Source: a virus. From it: DNA of 27,961 nucleotides. The translations under genes were made by a program, and so were the position numbers. The stretch covers positions 1-27,961 of IMG/VR virus record IMGVR_UViG_3300028837_001532; one strand, written 5' to 3'. Each line of letters starts with the position of its first letter. Position 1 is the stretch's first letter. Of this stretch, positions 16,088 to 24,113 are shown in pieces. The notes beneath the pieces are model-generated. The model made no database searches, was not told the DNA's origin, and saw only the letters and a program-made list of their open reading frames with translations.

Positions 16088-17044
16088 TTAAATTTCCTTT
16101 GCCAACAACGCATCTATATCAACATTTTCATTTTCTAAATCATCTACATAATTATCTAAATCTGTAGTATCAGACATTGGTTCATTATCCATTACCCAAT
16201 CTTTCTCTGCTGAAGCTGTTTTTTGTTTTTTAACAGTGTTTATTTTTACCTTGCTATTTTTAGATTTAGCTTTTTTTTGTACAGGCGTTTGTATAAGCAC
16301 GCTATCATCCAAGGATTTAGCTATTTCTAAAGTAAGTAAGTGTTCAACTATAATGTCTTTTTCTAATTTTTTGATTAATTTATAAGCGTCACTATCTGGT
16401 TTAAGCACTTTAATTGGTTCAAATACATATTTAGCGTAATTTACGTATTTACTTTTATATGTCTCTAATCTAATTCGAATAATTACTGCGTCTAATGGGT
16501 AGCCTTTATTTTTTATTTTTTTACCGTATTCTGCTAAATTTTTTAAAGATGTTGGAGGAATGTCGAGACGCGCTATATCATAATTTATATAATTTTGATT
16601 TAAAAAGGATTCTTCTGAAAAAAGACAAAGAACAATACGCCTAATATCTCTACATAATTTTCCACCTCTACCACTTTTTTCTATTGGTGCCTTACTTCCC
16701 CAATCATTATTTGGACAATCTTCGCATTTATCGCATACTGGATTTTCAATATTTGAATCAGGTTTTATACCATCAGCTGAAACACAATCAGGTCTTGCTC
16801 CCAGTGGTTGATCTGGGTCTTCATAGAATATTTTAGAAAAGCGACTATTTGCACCTATAATAACTGCGAATAATTCGCTTACAGGCTCTTCTTGAAAAGG
16901 TAATATAAATGTTTTATCTGTAGTAGATTTTATAATAGATAAATTACCTCCTACCCCCGCACAAACATCAATATTCGATTCCCCATAATTTTCCACAGGT
17001 AAATTATCAGAATCTAAATCTAGCACAGTTATATCATTTGACAT
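16088..17044 (-). CDS. Probable ssDNA-binding replication protein with zinc site
   Basis: This 318-residue protein matches a conserved phage protein found beside PolA and primase genes. Its core is recognisable: VSADGIKPD, then C104, C107 and C110 (CDKCEDC) followed by WGS, and later GRGGKLCRDIRRIV with C131, giving a probable zinc site. PPTSLKNLAEYGKKI follows. A basic linker (about 250-280) leads to an acidic tail (DDLENENVDIDAL), as in single-stranded DNA-binding proteins, where such tails recruit partners. AAGGAG precedes the ATG. ssDNA binding is inferred from architecture and context. Confidence 0.6.
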   Translation of the reverse strand: MSNDITVLDLDSDNLPVENYGESNIDVCAGVGGNLSIIKSTTDKTFILPFQEEPVSELFAVIIGANSRFSKIFYEDPDQPLGARPDCVSADGIKPDSNIENPVCDKCEDCPNNDWGSKAPIEKSGRGGKLCRDIRRIVLCLFSEESFLNQNYINYDIARLDIPPTSLKNLAEYGKKIKNKGYPLDAVIIRIRLETYKSKYVNYAKYVFEPIKVLKPDSDAYKLIKKLEKDIIVEHLLTLEIAKSLDDSVLIQTPVQKKAKSKNSKVKINTVKKQKTASAEKDWVMDNEPMSDTTDLDNYVDDLENENVDIDALLAKEI

Positions 17045-17071
17045 GTTTTTTACTCCTTCGTAAATTATAAA

Positions 17072-17434
17072 TTAAAACCAAATATAGAAATCAGGGATAG
17101 TAGGAAAAGACGGTTTAAAAGGATCAAACCTATTAAGATCATATCTATTAGGATCATATCTATTAGGATCATATCTATTAGGATCATATCTATTAGGATC
17201 AAAAGAATCAAACCTATTAGGATAAGGAACATTCGGTATTTTTGGGTATTTAATACCTTTTAGTAACTCTTCAAAATTATCTTTAAAGTCATATTTTTCA
17301 CGCATCTGTCTTAAATAAGAATTTACAGCTTTAGTCTTTTCTTCGTCAAAAATCTCTTTAGTTATTAAACTCTTATTTAATAACTCAGTTAATTCGTCTA
17401 AAAATTTTTCTAAGTTAGTAACTAAATCAGGCAT
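17072..17434 (-). CDS. SHOCT-like small protein with DPNRY repeats
   Basis: The 120-residue protein has two parts. Residues 5-50 are helical, resembling a short oligomerisation domain (LEKFLDELTELL, ITKEIFDEEKTKAV), and align with the product of the next upstream gene, so the two are paralogues. Residues 70-110 repeat DPNRY four times within a Pro/Asn/Arg/aromatic tract, and the end is FPTIPDFYIWF. Such an aromatic tail could dock on a replication partner. AAAGGAG precedes the ATG. Function unknown; it sits between two DNA-replication genes. Confidence 0.6.
   Translation of the reverse strand: MPDLVTNLEKFLDELTELLNKSLITKEIFDEEKTKAVNSYLRQMREKYDFKDNFEELLKGIKYPKIPNVPYPNRFDSFDPNRYDPNRYDPNRYDPNRYDLNRFDPFKPSFPTIPDFYIWF
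17131..17205 (-). repeat. 15-bp in-frame tandem repeat encoding DPNRY
   Basis: Five 15-bp units run from 17131; the three central ones (17146, 17161, 17176) are identical, TATTAGGATCATATC, and the outer two differ by one to a few bases. The near-identity suggests recent expansion, and the period keeps the reading frame. Confidence 0.9.
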
Positions 17435-17455
17435 ATTTTTACTCCTTTTAAGTAG

Positions 17456-17689
17456 TTAAGTTAAAATTAAATTGTGTTTTTTCTTTAAATTGCTCAAATA
17501 AAGCTCAAGCGCATTTATTTTTTCTTTTTTATATTTCTTTTTATTTATATGTTTTGAATCATATAAATAACGTAATTCTGTAAGATATCTCTGTAAATCA
17601 AGAGTACTAGAAGTATTAAAATCCACTATTGATGTATTTTTAAGTACTAGTTGAGCTGCCTGATCAGAGGTTATAGGATTATTTTTCAT
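17456..17689 (-). CDS. Small SHOCT-like protein, paralogue of its neighbour
   Basis: This 77-residue helical protein has LQRYLTELRYLY, HINKKKYKKEKINAL and YLSNLKKKHN, aligning residue by residue with the N-terminal domain of the 17072-17434 product without its repeat tail. The pattern (leucine-rich helix, x-I-x-K/T-x-x-F/Y, charged helix) resembles SHOCT oligomerisation domains. AAGGAAG precedes the ATG, two bases after the previous stop. A tandem duplication within the operon best explains the pair. Function unknown. Confidence 0.6.
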   Translation of the reverse strand: MKNNPITSDQAAQLVLKNTSIVDFNTSSTLDLQRYLTELRYLYDSKHINKKKYKKEKINALELYLSNLKKKHNLILT

Positions 17690-17691
17690 AT

Positions 17692-18093
17692 TTATTTTCT
17701 TCCTTTATTCGATGATTTACGAATATTAAGTTTCAGAAACTGATCTATTCTAACACCTGGTATTTTAATACCATCTTCTATATATGTTTCATATACTGTT
17801 TTCACTATTTTTTTAGTAAATAGATCATACGCTTGTTGTTTTTTTACAAAGTTATAAAATACTTTTTCATTTTCGATTGAAACTGTTTTAAGAATAGATG
17901 TATAAGCTGTTCCTGATTTTGTATTTATTGTAGTTAATTTATTTTTATCCATAAATTCTCGAATTTTTATTTTTCGTTTTTCTATACCTTCTTTAAGTTT
18001 GTTATCTTCCTCAGTATATGCGATTTTTATTTTACGTCTTTCTGCATCTAATATACGACATTCTTTTATATAAAGGTCAATTGATTTAGTCAT
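17692..18093 (-). CDS. Conserved phage protein, first gene of the replication operon
   Basis: The 133-residue protein follows a pattern common in phage early regions: a helical N-terminus, MDKNKLTTINTKSGTAY, then VSIENEKVFYNFVKKQQAYDL, IVKTVYETYIEDG and GVRIDQFLKLNIRKS. Related proteins lie next to recombination or replication genes and have no agreed function. A perfect ribosome site (AGGAG) and a consensus promoter lie upstream, so it is likely among the most strongly expressed early proteins. Confidence 0.6.
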   Translation of the reverse strand: MTKSIDLYIKECRILDAERRKIKIAYTEEDNKLKEGIEKRKIKIREFMDKNKLTTINTKSGTAYTSILKTVSIENEKVFYNFVKKQQAYDLFTKKIVKTVYETYIEDGIKIPGVRIDQFLKLNIRKSSNKGRK

Positions 18094-18141
18094 TTTTAAT
18101 CTCCTATTTTATTAAAAATTAAATTCTTATTTGCATTTTAT

Positions 18142-18170
18142 ATTATATACTAACTTTGAATCATTGTCAA
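18142..18170 (-). promoter_or_regulatory. Perfect consensus sigma70 promoter, replication operon
   Basis: On the minus strand TTGACA (18165-18170), a 17-base spacer and TATAAT (18142-18147) match the consensus exactly. It would drive 18093 down to 13128. AATCATT and AATGATT form a dyad (about 18159-18197) straddling the -35, a possible repressor site. The rest of the 158-base gap (18094-18251) is AT-rich with no coding frame seen. Confidence 0.85.
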
Positions 18171-18251
18171 TAGTATTTAACACTTGTAAATGATTGTGTA
18201 TATAAAAGAATACTATAATAAATAAGTTAAATAATAAATGCAATATATTTT

Positions 18252-20159
18252 TTAAATTAGACTTAAATTATTCCAATTAGAACCAAGTTTTGCTTCTACA
18301 GGAAATGAAACTTGTGGCTGCCATCCCCAAGCTTTATCATAAGGTAAATTGCTCATAATGAGCTTCATTTTATGAATTACATCCATAGTTTTATTGTTTT
18401 CAGGGATATAAAAAAATAAACCATCATGTAAATCCCATTTAAAATCCACATCTTCTGAAATTAATAAATCTCTAAGATGATATATAGCTAATAGTTTTTG
18501 CTCTGCGCCTGTAGACTGAATAGGATAATTAATCGAAGTTTGCTCTGATTTATAACTATCCTCATATATCCAACTATTTAAATAGTGTTTTTTACCTGCT
18601 TTATTAACAGCATAACCATTATTTTTTGCAAAATTTACAGCTGAAACCCAGTATTCATTGATTCCTTTATAGAGTCTTAAGTATGTGGCACGTGCTAAAT
18701 AAGCGTCATTTTCTGTTTTATCAGTTAAACCATATTTATCGTGCCACTGTTTATATAAACTTTTAGCACTTAATCTGTATTGTAAAGATAGATTTGTTAT
18801 TTTTCCAATATATCTCTTTTGTGTATAATAATCAGGTCTAACTTTCTTAAAATTCATAAACTCGTCATAGCTAACTCCTTCAATACCAGCTGCTGTATAA
18901 GAATGCATGTCTTTATTACTGTTAAATAACTTAATCATTGTTTCTTCTTTTGCTAAACAAGCGATTAAACGCATTTCCTGAGCGCTAAAATCTAATTCTA
19001 ACAGCTTATATCCTTTTGGAGGTATAAACATACTTCTAACAGTTCCTTTCTTAATTTGATGAATGGGGATACCTATTTGTAGTTTTTTATTAATGAAGCG
19101 TTGGTTTCCATTTTTATATACTTTCAATTTTTTAATATTCTGATAAATACTATAAGTAAGACGTCCTGTATAAGTCCCTGATAAAATAGGTTCAGGGTGA
19201 ATATAATCACTTTTCTCTAAACAATTTTTTGCTGACTTAATAAACTTTACATTTTCAGTCTGTAATTCTTTGTAGTTAATAATTTTATTTAAAACTTCTT
19301 TTTTAGAGCTATCTATTTTTTTATAATATAATCTTTTAAGCGCTAGAGAATTTACTGAATAAGCGCCCTTTGCTGTGTAAGTATCTAATTTTAACTTTAA
19401 TTCTGATGTAATGAACTCGCTAAGTTGTTTTGGAGAGTTTATTATATCGGGAGTTAAATTAAATTTTTTTAAATCTGATGTTAAAATTAAAATTTTTTCT
19501 GCTAACTCATTTGCATAATTATTGACCGCTTCGCTGTCAATTAATATACCATCTGTCCATGTTTTTGCAAAAAATAAAGAACTAGTACTCTCTCTTATAC
19601 ATTGTTGTAAATCATTCTCAGTAGTTTTAGACAATAAGAATTTAATTAAATGATAAGTATATAATGTATCTCTTTCATTATATTTAATTAAATTTTCCTG
19701 ATCTTCTTTATTATATACATGTTTGGGATTTCCTATTTTAAAATCAATATTTTTCTGATACCCACTTTTATAATCAGGGATATGCTCAGCATATCTTTCT
19801 AATGTAGACTTCAACGCATAACTTTTAAGTTTAGAATTTAATCGTTTAAGAAGAAGCATTCCATCTATAAATTTTTTATTTTTTATAAATTCATATAAAT
19901 CTGCTCCAATTAAATAAGATAAATCAAATTTAAGATTCCAGCCGGCATAAAATATATCTTTACGAGTTTTATATTGATTTAAAAATAAACACTTAATAAT
20001 TTCTACGTTTGAAGGACAAAAAGATGATTTTCTTACTTGTTTCTCATTATATCCAACAATACTAGTTATACCAGATGTGTTATTTTTTACCTGCCACGGC
20101 TGTAATGTAAAGCCGTCTTCCAAACCCCATGTTTCAATATCGAACGTTATTAATTTCAT
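18252..20159 (-). CDS. DNA polymerase, family A, with 3'-5' exonuclease
   Basis: This 635-residue replicative polymerase is of the phage PolA type, without a 5'-3' exonuclease. The exonuclease motifs are FDIET (D7, E9), GWNLKFDLSYL and YNERDTLYT. Polymerase motif A is LDFSAQEMRL with D390. Motif B runs R449-x3-K453-x3-L457-x3-Y461 (KITNLSLQY), and motif C is LHDG (H578, D579, G580). Position 457 corresponds to E. coli Phe762/T7 Tyr526 and is Leu here. The Gly after it is Ser, and motif C lacks the usual Glu after HD. Catalytic aspartates are kept, so activity is expected. It ends the right-hand minus-strand gene run. Confidence 0.93.
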   Translation of the reverse strand: MKLITFDIETWGLEDGFTLQPWQVKNNTSGITSIVGYNEKQVRKSSFCPSNVEIIKCLFLNQYKTRKDIFYAGWNLKFDLSYLIGADLYEFIKNKKFIDGMLLLKRLNSKLKSYALKSTLERYAEHIPDYKSGYQKNIDFKIGNPKHVYNKEDQENLIKYNERDTLYTYHLIKFLLSKTTENDLQQCIRESTSSLFFAKTWTDGILIDSEAVNNYANELAEKILILTSDLKKFNLTPDIINSPKQLSEFITSELKLKLDTYTAKGAYSVNSLALKRLYYKKIDSSKKEVLNKIINYKELQTENVKFIKSAKNCLEKSDYIHPEPILSGTYTGRLTYSIYQNIKKLKVYKNGNQRFINKKLQIGIPIHQIKKGTVRSMFIPPKGYKLLELDFSAQEMRLIACLAKEETMIKLFNSNKDMHSYTAAGIEGVSYDEFMNFKKVRPDYYTQKRYIGKITNLSLQYRLSAKSLYKQWHDKYGLTDKTENDAYLARATYLRLYKGINEYWVSAVNFAKNNGYAVNKAGKKHYLNSWIYEDSYKSEQTSINYPIQSTGAEQKLLAIYHLRDLLISEDVDFKWDLHDGLFFYIPENNKTMDVIHKMKLIMSNLPYDKAWGWQPQVSFPVEAKLGSNWNNLSLI

Positions 20160-20173
20160 TTTTTACCTTATTA

Positions 20174-20395
20174 TTAATCTACATTGTGAAGTTGCAATTC
20201 ATTAAACTCTATCTCAGATATTATTTTTAGTTGTAAGCATTTTTTTATAGCTATATTATATGTATCTCTATCAAAACCATGTTGAAAAAGCCTACATCTT
20301 AAAAAATCTAATGGTTCTCTATTACGATATTTAAAAGCGTTTACAATCATCTTAATATTTTTTCTTTTGTTTTTTTTAATACTTGTTAGTTTCAT
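20174..20395 (-). CDS. Small hypothetical protein before DNA polymerase
   Basis: The 73-residue product has a basic start (KLTSIKKNKRKNIK) and a helical remainder (PLDFLRCRLFQHGFDRDTYNIAIKKCLQL) resembling a small winged-helix or helical bundle, with no named family. It lies 14 bases before the polymerase gene, and its ribosome site (GAGGG) lies in one copy of the 121-bp duplication. Confidence 0.5.
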   Translation of the reverse strand: MKLTSIKKNKRKNIKMIVNAFKYRNREPLDFLRCRLFQHGFDRDTYNIAIKKCLQLKIISEIEFNELQLHNVD

Positions 20396-20516
20396 TTTTT
20401 ACCCTCTATTTTTCATAAATAATTTTTGCCTGTTCGCCGGTAATAAAAGCTAAATCGCTGTTGGGAAAGTCATTATTTATTAATGTCATTATTTATTAAT
20501 GTCATTTTTGTATACC
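20396..20516 (-). repeat. 121-bp direct repeat, copy 1
   Basis: This segment equals 20991-21111 (offset 595) except for one base, A20472 versus G21067. It holds the ribosome site of the downstream gene, a 27-codon frame, a 16-bp tandem repeat (ATTATTTATTAATGTC twice) and the last codons of the upstream gene. The 162-residue gene lies between the copies. Confidence 0.95.
20406..20489 (-). CDS. 27-residue microprotein, copy 1
   Basis: The frame starts at ATG 20489 and reads MTLINNDFPNSDLAFITGEQ followed by AKIIYEK. An identical product is encoded at 21001-21084, and the only base difference between copies is synonymous (AAT/AAC). The sequence is well mixed, unlike random AT-rich translation. 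An earlier ATG created by the 16-bp duplication overlaps the stop of the upstream gene but gives only ten codons in another frame; it may help coupling. It could also be the surviving tail of a longer gene. Confidence 0.45.
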   Translation of the reverse strand: MTLINNDFPNSDLAFITGEQAKIIYEK

Positions 20517-20990
20517 CTCTAATTTTAAAGGTTGTCTAAATAATTTTTCGCATTCTTCAGTTTTATTCCATAAGTTTTGAGCTAATATTTGAGTTAGTTT
20601 TTCTGGTAATATTTTTCTTATTTTTTCATCACTATAATCAATAGGAAATAACCATTCTAACCATGTATTTTGATAAAAACATCTAAATCCATAAAAGGGA
20701 ATTTCTGTAAATTTAAATAAATCGTAAACTTCACATTCTTGATTTTTTATTATACCTTCTTTAGATATGCAACCTAATTTAAAAGGTATCATTCCAAAAT
20801 TGTTTTTAACACGTTTTATATTAGATGTACTATCTAAAGTATATATTTCTAATTGAGTAAAAGATGAATAACCATAAATTTCATTATTATCTATAAAATC
20901 TAAAGCTTTTCCTTTTGTTGAAAAAACACCTTTTACTTCATAATCAGAGTATTCACCACTAGTAACAACATATACTTTGTTTTCATTCAT
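20502..20990 (-). CDS. DUF7336-like phage protein between direct repeats
   Basis: The 162-residue protein begins KVYVVTSGEYSDYEVKGVFSTKGKALDFI, a pattern shared by many small phage proteins (a beta-strand, SGEYSDY, then GVFST.GKA) assigned to DUF7336-type families of unknown function. The C-terminal half (FRCFYQNTWLEWLFPI, ILPEKLTQIL) is unrecognised. The gene is bracketed by the 121-bp repeat, so it could be excised by one crossover, leaving one copy. Its ribosome site GAGGG lies in the right-hand repeat. Confidence 0.55.
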   Translation of the reverse strand: MNENKVYVVTSGEYSDYEVKGVFSTKGKALDFIDNNEIYGYSSFTQLEIYTLDSTSNIKRVKNNFGMIPFKLGCISKEGIIKNQECEVYDLFKFTEIPFYGFRCFYQNTWLEWLFPIDYSDEKIRKILPEKLTQILAQNLWNKTEECEKLFRQPLKLEGIQK

Positions 20991-21111
20991 TTTTTACCCT
21001 CTATTTTTCATAAATAATTTTTGCCTGTTCGCCGGTAATAAAAGCTAAATCGCTGTTGGGAAAGTCGTTATTTATTAATGTCATTATTTATTAATGTCAT
21101 TTTTGTATACC
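20991..21111 (-). repeat. 121-bp direct repeat, copy 2
   Basis: This is the second copy, 120 of 121 bases identical to 20396-20516. It lies between the ankyrin gene at 21136 and the 162-residue gene and contributes the latter's ribosome site. Confidence 0.95.
21001..21084 (-). CDS. 27-residue microprotein, copy 2
   Basis: The protein sequence is the same as the copy at 20406-20489, starting at ATG 21084 within the second 121-bp repeat. Here it follows the ankyrin gene rather than the DUF7336-like gene. Silent divergence hints at selection on the peptide, but one substitution is weak evidence. Confidence 0.45.
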   Translation of the reverse strand: MTLINNDFPNSDLAFITGEQAKIIYEK

Positions 21112-21135
21112 TCTTTTTTTAGATAATAAATTAAT

Positions 21136-21588
21136 TCAACGTTTATATACGCTCGTGTAAAAATTTAAAAATTTACATTTAATCATTAATTTAATTAATA
21201 ATTTATTTATTATTGAGCATTTAATACGCTTATCATTTAATAAAAAGTTAATTACTTCAAAATGTTTATACTTAGCTGCTAAACGAAGTGCTAAATTATT
21301 CTCAGCACTAACATTAACTCTTAGATCAGCATATAAAATCTTTACTGTTTCTAAAAATCCATTTTTACACGCCCATTGAATTGCCCAGTTATCATTGGCT
21401 GAGGGGTCAACGCGTTTATCTTTAAGTAATAATTTAACTACTTTTGAACGACCTTTTAATGAAAACCATCCGATTAAATAATTATTATTTTTAGCCGGAT
21501 CAATTTCAGAATCATTGATTAATGTTTTAATAACTTCTAAATCACTTTTTCGACAAGCGGTTTCAAATTGTTCTTGTTTATTTCTCAT
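21136..21588 (-). CDS. Ankyrin-repeat protein, 150 residues
   Basis: Four to five ankyrin repeats fill the protein: ETACRKSDLEVIKTLINDSEID, GWFSLKGRSKVVKLLLKD, IQWACKNGFLETVKIL, LRLAAKYKHFEVINFLLND. Ankyrin repeats mediate protein-protein binding; no catalytic domain or export signal is visible. It begins 11 bases after the helicase stop with GGAG as ribosome site. Loose repeats of this style occur in large eukaryotic viruses and intracellular bacteria. Partner unknown. Confidence 0.8.
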   Translation of the reverse strand: MRNKQEQFETACRKSDLEVIKTLINDSEIDPAKNNNYLIGWFSLKGRSKVVKLLLKDKRVDPSANDNWAIQWACKNGFLETVKILYADLRVNVSAENNLALRLAAKYKHFEVINFLLNDKRIKCSIINKLLIKLMIKCKFLNFYTSVYKR

Positions 21589-21599
21589 TTTTGTATCTC

Positions 21600-22955
21600 C
21601 TATTTTATTTGTTCACTTTTTAAAACATCTAACAAAATACCTTGTGTGGATTGCTTTTCTTTTAATCGTTGTAAAACTCGTTTTTCTAAGGCGGTACTCA
21701 TTAAGTGAATTACACGCATTTTATGTTCTTGACCTATTCTATTAATTCGAGCATTAGCTTGTGAATAAAGCTCATTATCTGACGTAACAATATGCCATAT
21801 AACTGTATCAGCGTAAGTAAGTGTTACACCGTGAGCCATTGTTCTAGGGTGTGCTATTAAAACTTTTATTTTTCCCTTTTGAAATGAATCGAAGTATTCA
21901 GTTCTTTTATCTAAAGACGTCTCTCCTGTAATGACGGCTACAACAGCTTCTGTTTTTAATAATTTATATACCGCTGCTATAGAGCTTTTGAAAGGCGAAA
22001 ATATTAAAACCCCACGTGGAGATTCGTTAACTAAATCTAAAATCGCTTGATTTCGTTCTTTTGGTTTTAAGTCAATAATTATACGCTCATTTGTCTCTTT
22101 ATCAATGGCATAAACATACCCACCGCAACATTGTAATAATTTTGAACGCATTACACCTTCATTTACTGCTGTAACTTCGCCTTCTTCGAACGCTGCCAAT
22201 GCTTCTAATCTTAATTTTTTATAGGTATCTTCTTGTTTTTTAGATAAATCAATCTCATAATTCATTTTTGTAACATTTGGTAAATCTAAGCAGTCATCTC
22301 GTGTAAAACGTACTACATAATCTTTAAATGTAGTTTTAATAATTTTATCTATATCTCGTTTCGGTCTCCAGATAAACTGACTAATTTGATTCATTGTTGT
22401 ATATCTAAATCTCGTAAAACTTCTACCTACACGATCAGGACATATAATACGTCCTGGAGCGTATAAATCAGTAGGTGCCTGAGGTGCAGGTGTTCCACTT
22501 AAAAACCATACGTATTTAGCTCCTTTACAAAGATAGAACAACATTTTAAATCTTTTAGTACGAAGTGTTTTAAATGCAGTATGCTCATCTACAATAATTA
22601 ATTCTGGCTGCCATTCGTATAATTCATTTATTATTATTTTTATTCCATCGTGATTTATTACATAACAGTCATAGTTATTTTTTAATTGTTTTATACGTCT
22701 CTCTTTAGACCCTGTTAAAGTACCAACATTTAAATAAGCCGCTAATTTAAAAAAATCGTGTTCCCAAACATTACGAACTGTCGATAAAGGACTTATTATA
22801 AGTGCCTTTCTTATTTTTTTAACTCTATTTCTTAGATATAAATAAGACCATATACAACTAGCAGTCTTACCAGTACCTGTATCATTCCAACAGAAAGCCC
22901 GTTCATGAGATACTAAGAATTTTAATGTTTCGATCTGATGTTTAAATGGTTTCAT
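21600..22955 (-). CDS. SNF2-like DNA helicase/translocase
   Basis: This 451-residue superfamily 2 ATPase of the phage SNF2 type has Walker A DTGTGKT (25-31), motif II VDEH (D123, E124), motif III LSGTPAP (from 152) and motif VI ANARINRIGQ in the C-terminal RecA-like lobe. Such helicases travel with phage PolA, VRR-NUC and primase genes and probably act in replication or recombination. The ATG follows the TAA of the upstream ankyrin gene directly and has no good ribosome site, so translation is likely coupled. Its first codons (MKPFKH) recur at two other gene junctions upstream. Confidence 0.9.
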   Translation of the reverse strand: MKPFKHQIETLKFLVSHERAFCWNDTGTGKTASCIWSYLYLRNRVKKIRKALIISPLSTVRNVWEHDFFKLAAYLNVGTLTGSKERRIKQLKNNYDCYVINHDGIKIIINELYEWQPELIIVDEHTAFKTLRTKRFKMLFYLCKGAKYVWFLSGTPAPQAPTDLYAPGRIICPDRVGRSFTRFRYTTMNQISQFIWRPKRDIDKIIKTTFKDYVVRFTRDDCLDLPNVTKMNYEIDLSKKQEDTYKKLRLEALAAFEEGEVTAVNEGVMRSKLLQCCGGYVYAIDKETNERIIIDLKPKERNQAILDLVNESPRGVLIFSPFKSSIAAVYKLLKTEAVVAVITGETSLDKRTEYFDSFQKGKIKVLIAHPRTMAHGVTLTYADTVIWHIVTSDNELYSQANARINRIGQEHKMRVIHLMSTALEKRVLQRLKEKQSTQGILLDVLKSEQIK

Positions 22956-22967
22956 TTATTTTTTATT
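22942..22967 (-). repeat. Junction repeat, copy 1 (helicase start)
   Basis: These 26 bases are identical to 24114-24139 and contain the stop of the upstream gene and ATGAAACCATTTAA, the helicase start. A 19-base part (22939-22957) recurs exactly at 24590-24608. Confidence 0.9.
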
Positions 22968-24095
22968 CTTAAACTCAATTAAAAGTTTTAAAATATCATT
23001 AAATTTATAGATAGACGCTTTTTTTATTAAATCATACATAATATCAGCGTTTATATGTTTTAAATTATTTAATAAATAATTTAATGACTCCACGTCATTT
23101 TTATTTACTAAGTCGCATAGTAAATCTTTTAAGATAAGATAATTAACTTTATTTATGTCTAGCCCTAAACCCATTAAATATTTTATAGTTTCAAAACGTG
23201 ATCCTGTACAAGCATTTGACAATAAAATATCATTATCCCCATGGAAGTCAGCTCCTTGTTCAATTAAAAATTTTGTTAACTCTAAATTACAAGATGTTTT
23301 TGAACATGCTGTTTTTAAAAATAGTTCATTTTCTACATGTATATCAAGACCTTTATTAATCAAATACTTTATTATATTCAAATTAGACTGTTTAGTTAAA
23401 ATATCAGCGAAAATAACAGCATTTATTTCAATGCTATTTACACCATTCTCAAAAAAATATTTTATCATATCAAGATTTTCATTTATAAAAGCTCTTTTTA
23501 AAAGAAAGTCTATTTCAGGGACTGTATCAAATACTGATAAATTAGTTATTGTTTTATCCTGATTATTAAAATTATCAGTTATTAATTTTTTAAACCTTTC
23601 TAAATTATTATTCTCAATAGCTGCAAGTAAATCGAAAAAGAAAAAATAGTGTTTACCTTTATTTATAAGTGTTGATAATAAATTCATATCTTCTGTGTTT
23701 AAGTAATGATCTAAGCTTAAACTTTTATCAGTATGAATTATATATGCAGGATTATCCCTTTCAGCATAAACAAAATGTAAAAATTTATCGCAGTTATCTA
23801 TTATTTCTTTTATCGCTTCTTTAGCTTTTTTTAATACTATTATTTCAAAAATATTAAAAATATTATAATAACCATACAAACTAATTACTATTTTATGTAA
23901 TAATTTTTGCGTGTATAACAAATTAAACTGTGAATACTTTTTATCAATACTATAAATCAAAGATTCAGAATCATTTAAAAGATTTTGCAATTCATCACCG
24001 ATTTCTATATCAGTTTCAGGAGAGATTCCAAGTTTTAAACAGTCTAATTCAAAATCAATAAGTGATGTATAATTAGTATAATTAATTTCATTCAT
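22956..24095 (-). CDS. Ankyrin-repeat protein, 379 residues
   Basis: The C-terminal half (about 205-379) consists of ankyrin repeats: ENLDMIKYFFENGVN, SNLNIIKYLINKGLDIH, CNLELTKFLIEQGADFH, SRFETIKYLMGLGLDIN. The N-terminal 200 residues are helical and unrecognised, with possible earlier degenerate repeats (NNLERFKKLITDNF). AAAGGAG precedes the ATG. It is bounded on both sides by the 26-bp junction repeat, as if inserted in front of the helicase gene. No secretion signal is visible. Confidence 0.75.
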   Translation of the reverse strand: MNEINYTNYTSLIDFELDCLKLGISPETDIEIGDELQNLLNDSESLIYSIDKKYSQFNLLYTQKLLHKIVISLYGYYNIFNIFEIIVLKKAKEAIKEIIDNCDKFLHFVYAERDNPAYIIHTDKSLSLDHYLNTEDMNLLSTLINKGKHYFFFFDLLAAIENNNLERFKKLITDNFNNQDKTITNLSVFDTVPEIDFLLKRAFINENLDMIKYFFENGVNSIEINAVIFADILTKQSNLNIIKYLINKGLDIHVENELFLKTACSKTSCNLELTKFLIEQGADFHGDNDILLSNACTGSRFETIKYLMGLGLDINKVNYLILKDLLCDLVNKNDVESLNYLLNNLKHINADIMYDLIKKASIYKFNDILKLLIEFKNKK

Positions 24096-24113
24096 TTTTA
24101 AACTCCTTTATTA

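Noticed and set aside
23155-23562. 135-codon plus-strand frame
   Set aside because: It is antisense to the ankyrin gene; its sequence simply reflects the repeated ankyrin codons on the opposite strand.
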